From Cordylochernes scorpioides (Eukaryota > Arthropoda > Arachnida > Pseudoscorpiones > Chernetidae), in assembly GCA_030710605.1 (NCBI GenBank), contig CP092879.1:46458222-46522221 (forward strand): DNA of 64,000 bases, given 5' to 3'. Below, piece after piece: positions 43,087-52,254 of this stretch. Every line of letters starts with the position of its first letter. The stretch's first letter is position 1. Under the pieces are notes generated by a model. The model was not told the origin of the DNA, searched no databases, and saw only the letters and a list, made by a program, of their open reading frames with translations. Made by a program: the position numbers and the translations under genes.

Positions 43087-43457
43087 GATTGCCCTTTCTT
43101 CATGCTAAAATATACAGATGTCTGAGCCTACATGTCTACGGGATAAAGGTTTTTCTGATAAGTTTCTTATCTAACTCGGAGCTTAGCTGAGGATTTCGTA
43201 TTATCGCGAACTCTTCTAACTGTACCACGACGTCTGACAGAATGGACTTTGGCTTCTGACAGGAAGTTGATATACGGTTTAAACTCTCTTGAACGAAACT
43301 CTTACAATAACGAAACTAAGTCATGGAGCCTTCAATGGAATATATATATAAACAAACTCGTTATAGAGAAAAACTGAATATAGCGAAACTAAGTCATGGA
43401 TCCTTCAATAGACAGAGAGAGCATTTATATATAATCTAACAATTTTATAACGAAATA
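43087..43457. other. Intergenic
   Basis: No gene. A diverged duplicated unit (CGAAACTAAGTCATGGA.CCTTCAAT) occurs at about 43310 and 43388. Confidence 0.5.
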
Positions 43458-44147
43458 CACTCATGAACAAAACATAAGGAATTTGTACCTTTTAGCATGT
43501 ATATCTGGATTCAGGCAATAACTCTGAAAGCTAGACTCATGGACAAAACTTAAGGAAGTTGTACCTTTTAGCATGTATATCTGGATTCAGACAATAACTC
43601 TGAAAGATAGACTCATGGACAAAACTTAAGGAAGTTGTACCTTTTAGCATGTATATCTGGATTCAGGCAATAACTCTGAAAGCTAGACTCATGGACAAAA
43701 CTTAAGGAAGTTGTACCTTTTAGCATGTATATCTGGATTCAGACAATAACTCTGAAAGATAGACTCATGGACAAAACTTAAGGAAGTTGTACCTTTTAGT
43801 ATGTATATCTGGATTCAGACAATAACTCTGAAAGATAGACTCGTGGACAAAACTTAAGGAAGTTGTACCTTTTAGCATGTATATCTGGATTCAGACAATA
43901 ACTCTGAAAGATACACTTATGGACAAAACTTAAGGAAGTTGTACCTTTTAGCATGTATGTCGGGATTCAGACAATAAATGTGAAAGCTAGACTCATGAAC
44001 AAAACTTAAGGAAGTTGTACCTTTTAGCATGTATATCGGGATTCAGACAATAACTCTGAAAGATACACTCATGGACAAAACTTAAGGAAGTTGTACCTTC
44101 TAGCATGTATATCAGGATTCAGACAATAACTCTGAAAGATATTTGAT
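43458..44147. repeat. Tandem array, 76 bp unit, nine copies
   Basis: The unit includes ACTCATGGACAAAACTTAAG, GAAGTTGTACCTTTTAGCAT and GATTCAGACAATAACTCTGA. GTACCTT recurs nine times at 76-base steps. Units differ by a few bases; the first and last are the most diverged. Confidence 0.95.
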
Positions 44148-44284
44148 ACACAGTGACCTTTATTGAAAACACGCGAAATAACAAAGTGTGAACAAATGGT
44201 AATAGAGAAAATTCCCATCCAACACATCTCTCTTCTATAATTTAATCTTATCATGTAAATCCATATAAGAGATGAATAGCACAC

Positions 44285-44380
44285 AATTGTAGCAGCGGTA
44301 TGGTAGATTAAGTCAGCTGAACATTGGGGAAACAATGGGAGGTAACCACTGGTGGCTCTCCCGATATTTTTCATCTAGAG
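44285..44380 (+). mobile_element. Fold-back element, decayed core
   Basis: AGCGGTATGGTAGATTAAG (44294 onward) is intact, then GGGGAAAC, GGGAGG, AACCACTGGTGGCTCTCCC. CTGATGA has become CTGGTGG and stem II is lost. It lies 140 bases after the 76 bp array. Confidence 0.55.
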
Positions 44381-44599
44381 CATTTTTTTTTTATTGTCGA
44401 GAGGTTTTTAGTTTTTTCTTATATTTAACTACTGTACTATATTTACGTATAATTGAATAATTGATAGATTGCCTTTCATCTTAAATAAAATATTTGTTTC
44501 GAAATATTATAAATTTTTATGAGAACGCTGTAAAAATAAAGATTGGGAATGTGAATGAAGATATTGTGAAATACATTTTTTTAGTGCCCATATTATATA
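44381..44599. other. Intergenic
   Basis: No gene. AT-rich. Confidence 0.5.
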
Positions 44600-44875
44600 A
44601 TATCTATATTATTATATGTAAGAAATTAAGACGCGAATGTTTCTTTCACACGTATATCAAACTTCTACTGTCCTTATTGCGATGGAAAAATATTGAGAGG
44701 GCTTGGCTCATCAGTGGCGAACCCTCCCAGCAGTTTCGCCAATTTAATCTACCAGAAGGCTTCTTTAGAGCTCTAATACTGATCATTCTGCTTTTATATG
44801 CTACACTGAAGAGTGGTTCTCTTAGAAATTATATTTAAGCAAACTATGGACATAAGCTTTAAGGACAGTAGAATT
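44600..44875 (-). mobile_element. Fold-back element copy, reversed, arm type C
   Basis: On the minus strand: CTTAAAGCTTATGTCCATAG (44.86 kb), TAGCATATAAAAGCAGAATG, TTAGAGCTCTAAAGAAG, then TGGTAGATTAAATTGGC, GAAA (44734-44737), CTGCTGGGAGGG, GCCACTGATGAGCCAAG (CTGATGA 44708-44714), CCCTCTC, TAAGGACAGTAGAAG and arm GAAACATTCGCGTCTTAATT. Stem III has diverged (AGCCTTC against ACTGCT). Confidence 0.75.
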
Positions 44876-45075
44876 ACATTTAAATATTTGCATCGAGCAA
44901 TGCTCTTTCGGAAACAATAATTGCAAGTTAGGCATAAATTAATACAAAGCGCGTTATATATTGCTTTGTATTATTATATGTAAAGATTTTAAAAACTTTT
45001 CTCTCCTTTCGTTGATTTATTGAACTTCGAGGTGTAGGACAATGCATCTTAATTAAGGCTTTGTGGGTGATTAGT
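44876..45075. other. Intergenic
   Basis: No gene. GCGCGTTATATATTGCTTTG at about 44956 resembles the GCGCGTTATTGCTTT end of the fold-back family. Confidence 0.4.
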
Positions 45076-45145
45076 CAACAACAACAACAAAAAGCCTTTA
45101 TTTAGGGTCACTGACCCTATACAGGATTCACCAGAGGTATGCATA
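45076..45145 (-). mobile_element. LINE 3' end, truncated copy
   Basis: (CAA)n, AAAAAGCCTTTATTTA, the hairpin GGGTCACTGACCC and ATACAGGATTCACCAGAGGT are the reverse complement of 36740-36803. Only about 70 bases of the element remain. Confidence 0.85.
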
Positions 45146-45299
45146 GAGTGGGTGATTAGTCCATTGCATGTCTTTGCAATTATACAGCTCTGTCTATAGG
45201 CTGTCTTCACTATGCTCTCTTGGACAATGGCCTACCAAACGTGGACTATACCACGCTCTCTTATACATTGATCCACCTAGACATGGTCTAAACGAGACG

Positions 45300-45575
45300 C
45301 ACCTTCTTGGCCAGCCTTGCTGTGGCCTCGGCAGCGTGTCTGAGATCGTCGTATTGCAGTTCCCCGTCCTCCGAGCTCTGCACCCACCACACCAGGTCAC
45401 CGGGGGGCACCACAGTGGTGTTACAGTACTGACGAAGGAGGGGAGTTCCAGTTCCGAGGTCCCCGGCTGCAGCAGGCGGGTGAAGGTGACGGGAGGGGGG
45501 TCGAGGGGCGGGGGGGTGAGACTCACGGTGCGGGCGTGGCGGGGGGCGCACTCCTGACACGTGGGGATCACACAA
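45300..45575 (-). other. GC-rich segment, candidate host exon
   Basis: An island of high GC in AT-rich DNA, open in several frames. In one minus frame (45288-45575) the end reads GDLVWWVQSSEDGELQYDDL then RHAAEATARLAKK, followed by GTGCGT, a good splice donor; CTCCCCTCCTTCGTCAG upstream is a possible acceptor. Another minus frame reads CAPRHARTVSL and WCPPVTWCGGC with cysteine spacing (C-x5-CGGC-x7-C) reminiscent of PDGF/VEGF cystine knots. Both cannot be right and neither is proven. The frame with the splice sites is the better exon candidate. Confidence 0.3.
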
Positions 45576-45599
45576 TTACATACTCTCAGCTACAGACAA

Positions 45600-45785
45600 T
45601 TGACAATTAAAATAATTTTATTTACCTCTTGTCAATACATACAAAAATGCACAGTCTGCACTATTTAAAAAATATAACATATATATATGCATGATACTAT
45701 GTACAATGAATATGGCGCCTCTGCCAGCGCTGCAGAGTTTGGTGGAGAATCGCCAGCGGGTCTTCAACAACACCACGTATTTCGA
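45600..45785 (+). repeat. Repeat shared in inverted orientation with 57650-57840
   Basis: Common text: TTAAAATAATTTTRTTKAC, TCTTGTCAATACAT, ACTATGTACAATGAATATGG, CGCCTCTGCCAGCGCTG and TTTGGTGGAGAATCGCCAG. Here the frame from ATGAATATGGCG closes after about 28 codons; in the other copy it stays open for 61. The unit includes upstream non-coding sequence, so it is a repeat and not just a shared exon. Confidence 0.7.
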
Positions 45786-46115
45786 GATCTAAAGCTCTCA
45801 TCTAAAGACAGGAAAGGGGGAAAAAAAGAGACTTTGTACAATTATGGATAGTCTATGAAGCTAACCCAATGACGAAGAATCCTTTTTCAGACCATCAGCG
45901 GTCTTTGTAAACTCCTCTCACCTTAAGTTTAGGTAAAAAATTGTAAATGGATATCTCACTCTTGGTTAACGCGAGAATTGAGAGATTGAAACTTCTTTAT
46001 TAAAACGTACGTATTTTTCCTTAAATACAAAAATGAATTAACATGATTATATAGAGATAAATTGAGAAAAGGGGCATTTCCTGATCCTGCAACTAAAAGT
46101 TGCTGATAACTTGCG
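45786..46115. other. Intergenic
   Basis: No gene. Confidence 0.4.
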
Positions 46116-46560
46116 CCATCTATCGGAATAAATATCAACTAATCGTTGATTTTCAATTATTCCAGAATTGGCCAAATACCGTTTCTTGATTAATCAAGAA
46201 AAGCTAGCCACGTTCGTGTTTAGGGCTGTTGGCCCTCGTCAGCGTGGTGCAAGCTGTACTTCAACGACCACAAGTGGACATGGCATCTGCCCGGTAAGCG
46301 GAACACTGTGGGTTCGATTCCCATCCCTGAACACTTTTATTTTTACGTTTATCATTACTCTTCACAATTCATCCTTTCACACTTCATCCCTAAGGTTAGA
46401 AATAATCGTTATTTCTCCTTAAAATAAATTTCGATTTTTCGTTCAAAAGAAACACATGCGGGATAATTTTCAAATGTCGTTCAACAATCATAGGCCACAT
46501 TATATTGTATTATAAATATACGAATAAATAAATGTAAAAATATAAATAATTGAGAATTGA
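46116..46560 (-). mobile_element. Penelope-type terminal repeat plus tRNA-like segment
   Basis: 46120-46260 matches the left arm of the inverted pair at 10.34-10.49 kb. The minus-strand core has CTGACGA (complement 46237-46243), GGGC-CAACA-GCCC, then TAAA (decayed GAAA). Beyond it, 46275-46320 contains TGGCATCTGCCCGGTAAGCGG and a perfect B-box-like GGTTCGATTCC, and 46324-46514 matches the arms of the inverted repeat at 48.29-48.61 kb. Confidence 0.55.
46275..46320 (+). promoter_or_regulatory. tRNA-like internal promoter (A box and B box)
   Basis: GGTTCGATTCC fits the pol III B-box consensus exactly; TGGCATCTGCCCGG upstream is a weak A-box. The spacing is shorter than in a tRNA gene and no anticodon arm can be folded, so it is not a functional tRNA gene. 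Confidence 0.45.
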
Positions 46561-46829
46561 GAGAGCATCGTCATCCGTTGAGCGAGTTACCAGCTCTCCA
46601 GGTCGGGCGGACGAAGACCTCCCGGATGAGACAACAGCGATATGACTGGCGGTGTGACATCACCATGGTATGTAGGCCTGTCCGGTTGTCACAGTTATCT
46701 CTGACACACTGGAAATCTATCTTGGGAAGAAGTTCGATAACATTGGTGAGTCATCAGGAGGAAGGTTTCCTAGAGAAGATTGGTGTGGGTCAAGCTGGAC
46801 TTATTCCAAAGAGATAGAGTGGTTTAGAC

Positions 46830-47374
46830 CAGGAGTTGACAAACTGCGGCTCACGAGCCACATGCGGCTCTTTGGATGTGAAGCTGTGGCTCTTTATATA
46901 GTTCCATATGACTTAATGGATAATGGGTCAGCTATTTTAAAGTTCTTTAATTTTTTCAAGACTTCAAGGAGGAAAAAAGACCTAACAAAGTAACTGAACT
47001 GTGTGGAAATATTTTTTATTCACAAGATGCAACCATTTATTCAATAATCTACTTCTTCACTGTGTTCTATGCACAAAAACGATGTATATAGTCTTTTATA
47101 CATAGATAGTCTTTCCCTTTATCCTTTTTCTCTTTTCTGAGCGAGGATTCAGTTTCTTCCCCTGCTTCTCATTTCTTTTTAGATTCATTTCTAACAGGAG
47201 AATCGTCTGTATAACGGAATGTCTTAATAAAGGGTTGTGTGTATATAGTTCCATATGAAAATATTATTTATGTGAGTACTATTTATTATTAGCAAGAAAA
47301 AATGTGTGGCTCTTTAAAAACTTTGAAATTTTGTAAATTTTGACTCTTCCGACTCAAAAGTTTGTCTACCCTTG
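46830..47374. mobile_element. Non-autonomous hAT-like element
   Basis: Starts CAGGAGTTGACAAACT, ends AGTTTGTCTACCCTTG; the subterminal GCGGCTC...GAGCCACATGCGGCTCTT text is typical of a widespread hAT-like repeat. GTTTAGAC (46822-46829) and GTCTAGAC (47375-47382) form an 8 bp duplication with one mismatch. No transposase. 47100-47230 resembles a LINE 3' end (TCTTAATAAAGGG). Confidence 0.7.
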
Positions 47375-47382
47375 GTCTAGAC

Positions 47383-48290
47383 GGTGGGAATGACAAACCC
47401 TGTGAACCAATGTTGTTGATAATCATCTACTATACGGTTTAAGCTGAAAAACGAGATATGAGGAGGGCGATATAGACCTAACCCGGCTTACTTGAGTACA
47501 ACCAGCTACTCGGGCTGTCCAGCTAACTAGCACATACTAGTACTATAGTACATATTAACTGTTCTCTTCTTTCTTCTTTCTTATCTCCTCTCAATCATAT
47601 TAGGATATCAAGTTGTGACCCTTGATGGTGTCTGCTTGACAACCATCATGACTGGGTGAAGTAGAATGCGTCTACCTTTGTCATTAAGAATAGCAGCACT
47701 ACTCAGTGGCAGGCCGACTTAGCTCCAAAGAAATGGCCGCCTCTGACACGAGGAACAGACACCATGTGCAGCTGCTCCTAACATGAAGTATAAACGCTGC
47801 CTATCAGGAGCCCTTACAGGGTACTATGAACCCAGGTTTTTTAGCGAGCTTTTTACTGCTCCCCCTCCTCCTTTTTCATCTGGGCTTGGGACCTGCAAAG
47901 GCGGAGTTACTAGCTGTTCTAATCTCATCTAGTGCGGTTTGTCAAGCAAAACTAGTTGACCAGAAAGTTTCCTGTTGCGGTCGAGTTTATGAGACTGTCC
48001 ATAAATATAGGAATGAGGTGGGACAGTTCAAGCAGTAAGAACGTCTGCATCCAGTATTTCAGAAAATCAGAAAAGTCAAAGAAAAGGTAATCATAATAGT
48101 AAAACAGTCATAAAATAATTTAAAAAGTCGCTTTCAGGAGATTAATTCAATAGAGCAGATTTCGGGAGATCATTTTAAAAAGAACACCAGTTATGTTTTT
48201 AGATAAGAAGTTATAAAGAAGAAATCTCTTTTAGGGGGATCACATTGAGGAGGTTTAACTGTATTTAGATATAAAAACAGAACGATACTT
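47383..48290. other. LINE-like 5' remnant and spacer
   Basis: On the minus strand 47826-47960 reads GGTCCCAAGCCCAGATGAAA with AAGGAGGAGGGGGAGCAG, text I associate with LINE 5' regions in invertebrates. A plus-strand frame (47826-48038) looks like a signal peptide but is probably the shadow of this. 48150-48262 ends GAGGAGGTTTAACTGTA, resembling a pogo-like element end. Confidence 0.35.
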
Positions 48291-48291
48291 C

Positions 48292-48610
48292 TAATTTTGT
48301 AGAAACGACATTTGAAAATTATTCCGCAAATGTGTTTATTTTGAACGAAAAATCTCAATTTAAGGGGAGAAATAACAATTATTTATAACCTTAGAGATGA
48401 AGTATGAAAGGATGAATTGTGAAGAGTAATGATAAACGGAAAAACTGGACACTTTATTTTTCCGTTTATCATTACTCTTCACAATTCATCCCTAAGGTTA
48501 GAAATAATCTTTATTTCTCCTTAAAATAAATTTCGATTTTTCGTTCAAAATAAACACATGCGGGATAATTTTGAAATGTCGTTTCTACAATCATTAACCG
48601 CATTATATTG
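48292..48610. repeat. Inverted repeat, about 150 bp arms
   Basis: 48292-48445 and 48450-48610 are imperfect complements (TAATGATAAACGGAAAAA against TTTTTCCGTTTATCATTA; GGGGAGAAATAACAATTATT against the other arm). One arm equals 46324-46514. The centre has almost no loop. It parallels the inverted Penelope terminal repeats at 10.4 and 34.0 kb. Confidence 0.8.
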
Positions 48611-48949
48611 TATTTAAACTTCTAATTTTGATAAATTGACGAGGGAATATGTGAACATTCAATGACCATCATAACAGCGTGGAATGTAATTTAGATGTCA
48701 GACAACTGGATCAGATAACTTTCCTCGTCTGATTCTAGGTCAAGATAGAGCGAGCCGCCATCAATCTCTTGGCCGCAGATACCGACAGAGATAGCAGCTT
48801 CTTGGACATCGTCTGATGTAACATCCAAATGACATGTTTTACATACCACCTATTTACATATATAATATTTTCAATATACATCCAACTTCATAGTTTTAGA
48901 ATTAAAAGACATTTCGGCCACAGTAAATCATTTTATTATCTCGACAAAC
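48611..48949. other. Intergenic
   Basis: No gene or clear element. Confidence 0.5.
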
Positions 48950-48965
48950 ATATTTATCTTTATTA

Positions 48966-49209
48966 TTGCATTAGGGCGCCATCTGTTATCAAAATTCGAA
49001 ACTATTATAGACGCGTATGATTCTTTTTGAAAATAAACCATTTTATCGAAAAATGCTATATAACAGCGGTATGGTAGATTAAACTGGCGAAACCGCTGGG
49101 AGGGTTCACCACTGATGAGCCAGGCTCTCCCATTAATTTTTCCATTGAAGTAAGGACAGTAGAAATTGTTTATTTTCAAAAGAATCATACGCATCTATAA
49201 TAGTTTCGA
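48966..49209 (+). mobile_element. Fold-back element, most complete copy, 16 bp target duplication
   Basis: ATATTTATCTTTATTA flanks it at 48950-48965 and 49210-49225. 5' end TTGCATTAGGGCGCCATCTG; left arm 48986-49039, right arm about 49168-49209 (GAATCATACGCATCTATAAT), matching each other, including the copy-specific TATTATAG, with one or two mismatches. The core lies at 49065-49131 and the conserved tail CCATTGAAGTAAGGACAGTA follows. No ORF, so it is non-autonomous. Confidence 0.85.
49065..49131 (+). ncRNA. Strand-reordered hammerhead-like motif (best copy)
   Basis: AGCGGT (49065-49070) and ACCGCT (49092-49097) form stem III; A49071 is the would-be cleavage base (GTA). TGGT (49072-49075) with ACCA (49108-49111) is stem I; CTGGC (49084-49088) with GCCAG (49119-49123) is stem II. 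GAAA 49089-49092; CTGATGA 49112-49118. GGGAGGG (49098-49104) pairs with CTCTCCC (49125-49131). It would fold as two adjacent hairpins whose loops pair to build the hammerhead junction. Confidence 0.6.
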
Positions 49210-49225
49210 ATATTTATCTTTATTA

Positions 49226-49710
49226 ACATTCTATAACGCGATATCCCAAACTCAGGAATATTTGCGTCAATACATTTCTAACATCATAAAAATTTGCTAT
49301 ATACAAGGAGAAAGGTCAAGGAGAAAAAAGACAAACATACAAAAGCAATTCTCTCAAAATTTCCTTCCCTCTCTTTCCCAGTTCAAAAGATAGTTGTATA
49401 TATATCTACAAAATTGATTAAAAATATATGTTCTTTTATCACCTACGAATTTATGCAGCTGCCCAAACATATTTGACAATTTTTTTTTGTCGAAACGTCG
49501 AGAGAATAAAAAAGATTCACTTCCCGAAGTATCTCTTAATTCTAAAACTTTGAATGCCGGTCAGGCAACTTCTATCTTCGTGTGATATCCAACTTTATGA
49601 TTAACTTAGTTTTTCATCCTCCTCTATTCTGAACCTTTCTCTTTATCAGCATATAACTCAATCTATTCCAGTTCTTAAACAAATTGGTTCGCATTCTTTT
49701 TTCTTGTATC
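49226..49710. other. Intergenic
   Basis: No gene. AT-rich. 49484-49510 (TTTTTTTGTCGAAACGTCGA) may be an element edge. Confidence 0.4.
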
Positions 49711-49985
49711 TGTAGGGGCCGAGAGACTTCTTTCCAGCCTGCTGGGATAACAGACCACGGCAAACATACAAGCGGGGCCTGGAAATAGTACGGATGGCCA
49801 CCGCTGCGTGGCGCGGCAGATCGGCGGAAGTCAATCAGAACCCAATAGACATTCTAGGGTGTTATCCTTTTGTCTTCCTTGATGGACTTCTCATAAAAAT
49901 GTAGCTAATGTGTAAAACTAATAAACACTAACTTTGAAATACTTTTCTGGGCCATCGCTGGACTTAATAAATTTACACACCACAT
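49711..49985 (+). repeat. Dispersed repeat, inverted relative to 29491-29725
   Basis: It contains GGGGCCGAGAGACTTC, TGGCGCGGCAGATCGGCGGA, AGACATTCTAGGGTG and TTTCTGGGCCATCGCTGGAC. A short plus frame (about 60 codons, ending near 49900) crosses it but has no motif. Confidence 0.65.
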
Positions 49986-50919
49986 ATCCTTTTTTCCAAA
50001 TATTGAATTAAGTTTTCGACTGCTCTGTATTTTAATTCTCAATTTCAATAGGACATTCATCGATTGTAGATGATTTAAGAAATGATGCGCGACCACCCAC
50101 CATTGTATAAATTTATTGGTATGTCCATAAATAAAAGATTCCTAGACCGATTTTTCTTTATCTTCGATAAAAATCAAAATTAGGTATACTTCATCAATGC
50201 CTTCAATTTCGACACCAAACAAGATCTTAATATATTCTATAAATGTTTGTATATATTTCTTTTCTGTGTATATATATTTATTTTTGTATATATTCATTTT
50301 TCATGCGTAAGACTTGGAGGCTTTTGGGTTCTGCGCTGCATGGAATATAGGAGCTCCATTTATGCTTCCTTCCTATGGTGTATCTGTAAAAAATCAGAGA
50401 GGAAAAAAATAGAAAATAAATAAAAGAATAAAAAACGCTGCAATTTATATATGATACATTCATAAAAGACCAAAGACTATCTTCCAACCTTCAAACGGTA
50501 AAAAAAAAATCACTTCTTTTTCAGAAGTATTCATTCAATTTGTTTTCTTTTTGGATGGAAGACTCTTTTGACCAAGTAGAGGTCGTTAACACATTAGGAA
50601 CAATTGGAAAAGAATTTATTAAGGACAATGTTTTGTTTCGATATTTTAGGGGAAACTCTGCAATTTAGGTCACGTCGGCTTTCCCGTGGCCAGAGGTACA
50701 TCTACATACAGGATGGAGCAGGATAAACATTCACTCACTATAACGGAATTGTATTCAAACTTGGTTAGTTTTTAATATTTCCCATACATTGGCTGCTGTT
50801 GTTTGTGTGTTGGTTTTTTTTATTATTGTCAGTTATTAAGATAAATATAAACAAAGTACGCAAATGCCAATATATATATACGTATATTTGAATATTATTT
50901 ATTAAATACATTTAATATA
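49986..50919. other. Intergenic
   Basis: No gene or recognised element. Confidence 0.5.
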
Positions 50920-51101
50920 CAGTAAAGTATCTGTAAAGGATATTTAATTGCAGAACCAAAGTCTCCTTTAGGGAGAGGTGTCCTCTTACTGGAGAGTTGC
51001 TAAATAGTAAAACTTTACCAGTTTACCATTTTACAAATGAAAACTGTCCTTTATAGAGAAGTGTCCTCTAGTGCGAGTGTCCTCTCGTGGTAGTTCTACT
51101 G
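50920..51101. mobile_element. Small pogo/Tigger-like element
   Basis: Starts CAGTAAAGTATC, ends GGTAGTTCTACTG, with TA on both sides. The interior matches 39537-39699 (TTTAGGGAGAGGTGTCCTCT; AATGAAAACTGTCCTTT) and extends it by a CTAGTGCGAGTGTCCTCTC block. Confidence 0.75.
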
Positions 51102-51182
51102 TATATATATTAGATAATATACATTTAAATTTTAATTGATAAAAGTATAAAGAGAGATATATAAACGGAGGGATCTTCAGAT

Positions 51183-51503
51183 ATGAAGGTCAGCTGCGAA
51201 ACAAGCAGAATAACTCTGACAAATAAGCAGTCGCAGACCACAAACAACAGAAGAATTGTTAGAAAGAGGAGAAAGACCTCTTTAAAAATCCTGAGTTTAA
51301 CTGATCCGGTTGATAGACCTCAGCAAGGGTTCACTCTCCAGGGATACAGAGGAACTGAGTCTGTACTCATGTTAGAGTCGGCAGCAAAGACTTCCATGTT
51401 AGGAACAGCCTCAAATTACAGGCAAAGTCAGACTTTCACCAAAGTGTTCCTGAATTATGGTGCCATGATCAACGAATCCATGAGATCAGCTCGAGGAACA
51501 TGA
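51183..51503 (+). CDS. Unrecognised 106-codon ORF
   Basis: MKVSCETSRITLTNKQSQTT at the start, a basic RRIVRKRRKTS stretch near residue 25, and a Ser/Thr-rich remainder. No domain, signal peptide or membrane segment is apparent. Codon pattern and length do not exclude chance. AAGGGGATAAGAAACAACAA just downstream resembles a LINE tail, so it may be the C-terminus of a LINE protein. Confidence 0.2.
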   Translation: MKVSCETSRITLTNKQSQTTNNRRIVRKRRKTSLKILSLTDPVDRPQQGFTLQGYRGTESVLMLESAAKTSMLGTASNYRQSQTFTKVFLNYGAMINESMRSARGT

Positions 51504-51889
51504 ACTCATTGAATTCGTGTAATTTTTACATAAGGGGATAAGAAACAACAACAACAGGTGTTAGAGCTCAATTTAAAACCTTGCAGCTCGACGGGTGGAT
51601 TTGGATTTATGAAAGAATCGAGGGAAGTTGAGGCAGTAAAAGTTCTGATGTCAATATATTAGAAAGAAGTATGAAGAGAAGACAGGGAAAAGAAAGGCCG
51701 ATAATGGAATCCATGGACAATTTCGGGAGAAGACATAATGTCTTCAAAAGATTGGCCATGGATAGAAATACTAGAAGGATAATAATATTGCCAGATACCA
51801 ACCAACAGATTGAAGATAAATTGAAAGAGATTGAATAATGAACATGAAACAATTGATAAAAGTGGGTTGTATTAAGTTTATATTTATAC
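51504..51889. other. Intergenic
   Basis: No gene seen. Confidence 0.4.
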
Positions 51890-52248
51890 AAGGTTGTCCC
51901 AAACGTTCGTAAACACTTTCGAAAAATTGAATTTCAGTAGAACCTCCCAGTAAAGACAGCTGATTGCAGAGCCAAAGTGTCCTTTAGGGAGAGCTGTCCT
52001 CTTACCGAAGAATTACTAAATAGTAAAAATGGTCATTTTGCAAATGAAAACTGTACTTTGTAGAGATGTGTCCTCTAGTGTGAGTGTCCTCTCATGGAAT
52101 GGACTCCATATTATTCGCCGTTATGTATAATGTATTTGTATTATGTATAAAGTAATTGAATTATTATGTATTCGCCGTAATAATATTATTCACCAAGTAA
52201 TAAGAAAAACCACGTTTAAGAAAAACACGAACTTTTTGGACAACCTTA
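51890..52248. mobile_element. Mariner-like small element containing a pogo-like insertion
   Basis: Ends CAAGGTTGTCCCAAACGTTC and GAACTTTTTGGACAACCTT are imperfect inverted repeats next to TA. Inside, from 51935 (CAGTAGAACCTCCC) to about 52100, lies a pogo-like element of the 39537 type with its right end eroded. It also holds ATTATTCGCCGTTATGTATA and related short repeats. Confidence 0.65.
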
Positions 52249-52254
52249 TAAATT

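Noticed and set aside
43458..44147. CRISPR-like array
   Set aside because: Units are contiguous 76 bp tandem copies with no unique spacers, in a eukaryotic TE context.
45168..45557. Plus-strand 129-codon ORF
   Set aside because: Shadow of a GC-rich segment whose minus strand has the better exon signals; Gly/Ser-rich translation looks random.
46275..46320. tRNA gene
   Set aside because: B box is perfect but the spacing is too short for a tRNA and no anticodon arm can form.
47826..48038. Small secreted protein with a signal-peptide-like start
   Set aside because: The opposite strand reads like a LINE 5' region; the hydrophobic stretch comes from a CT-rich tract; no homology recognised.
49065..49131. 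Standard type I, II or III hammerhead assignment
   Set aside because: The strand order cannot be circularly permuted to any standard type within one unit; reported instead as a reordered motif.
49065..49131. tRNA-derived SINE head (GGTTCACCACT as a B box)
   Set aside because: The match to the B-box consensus is partial, and the covariation fits the hammerhead helices, not a cloverleaf. It remains a possible ancestry.
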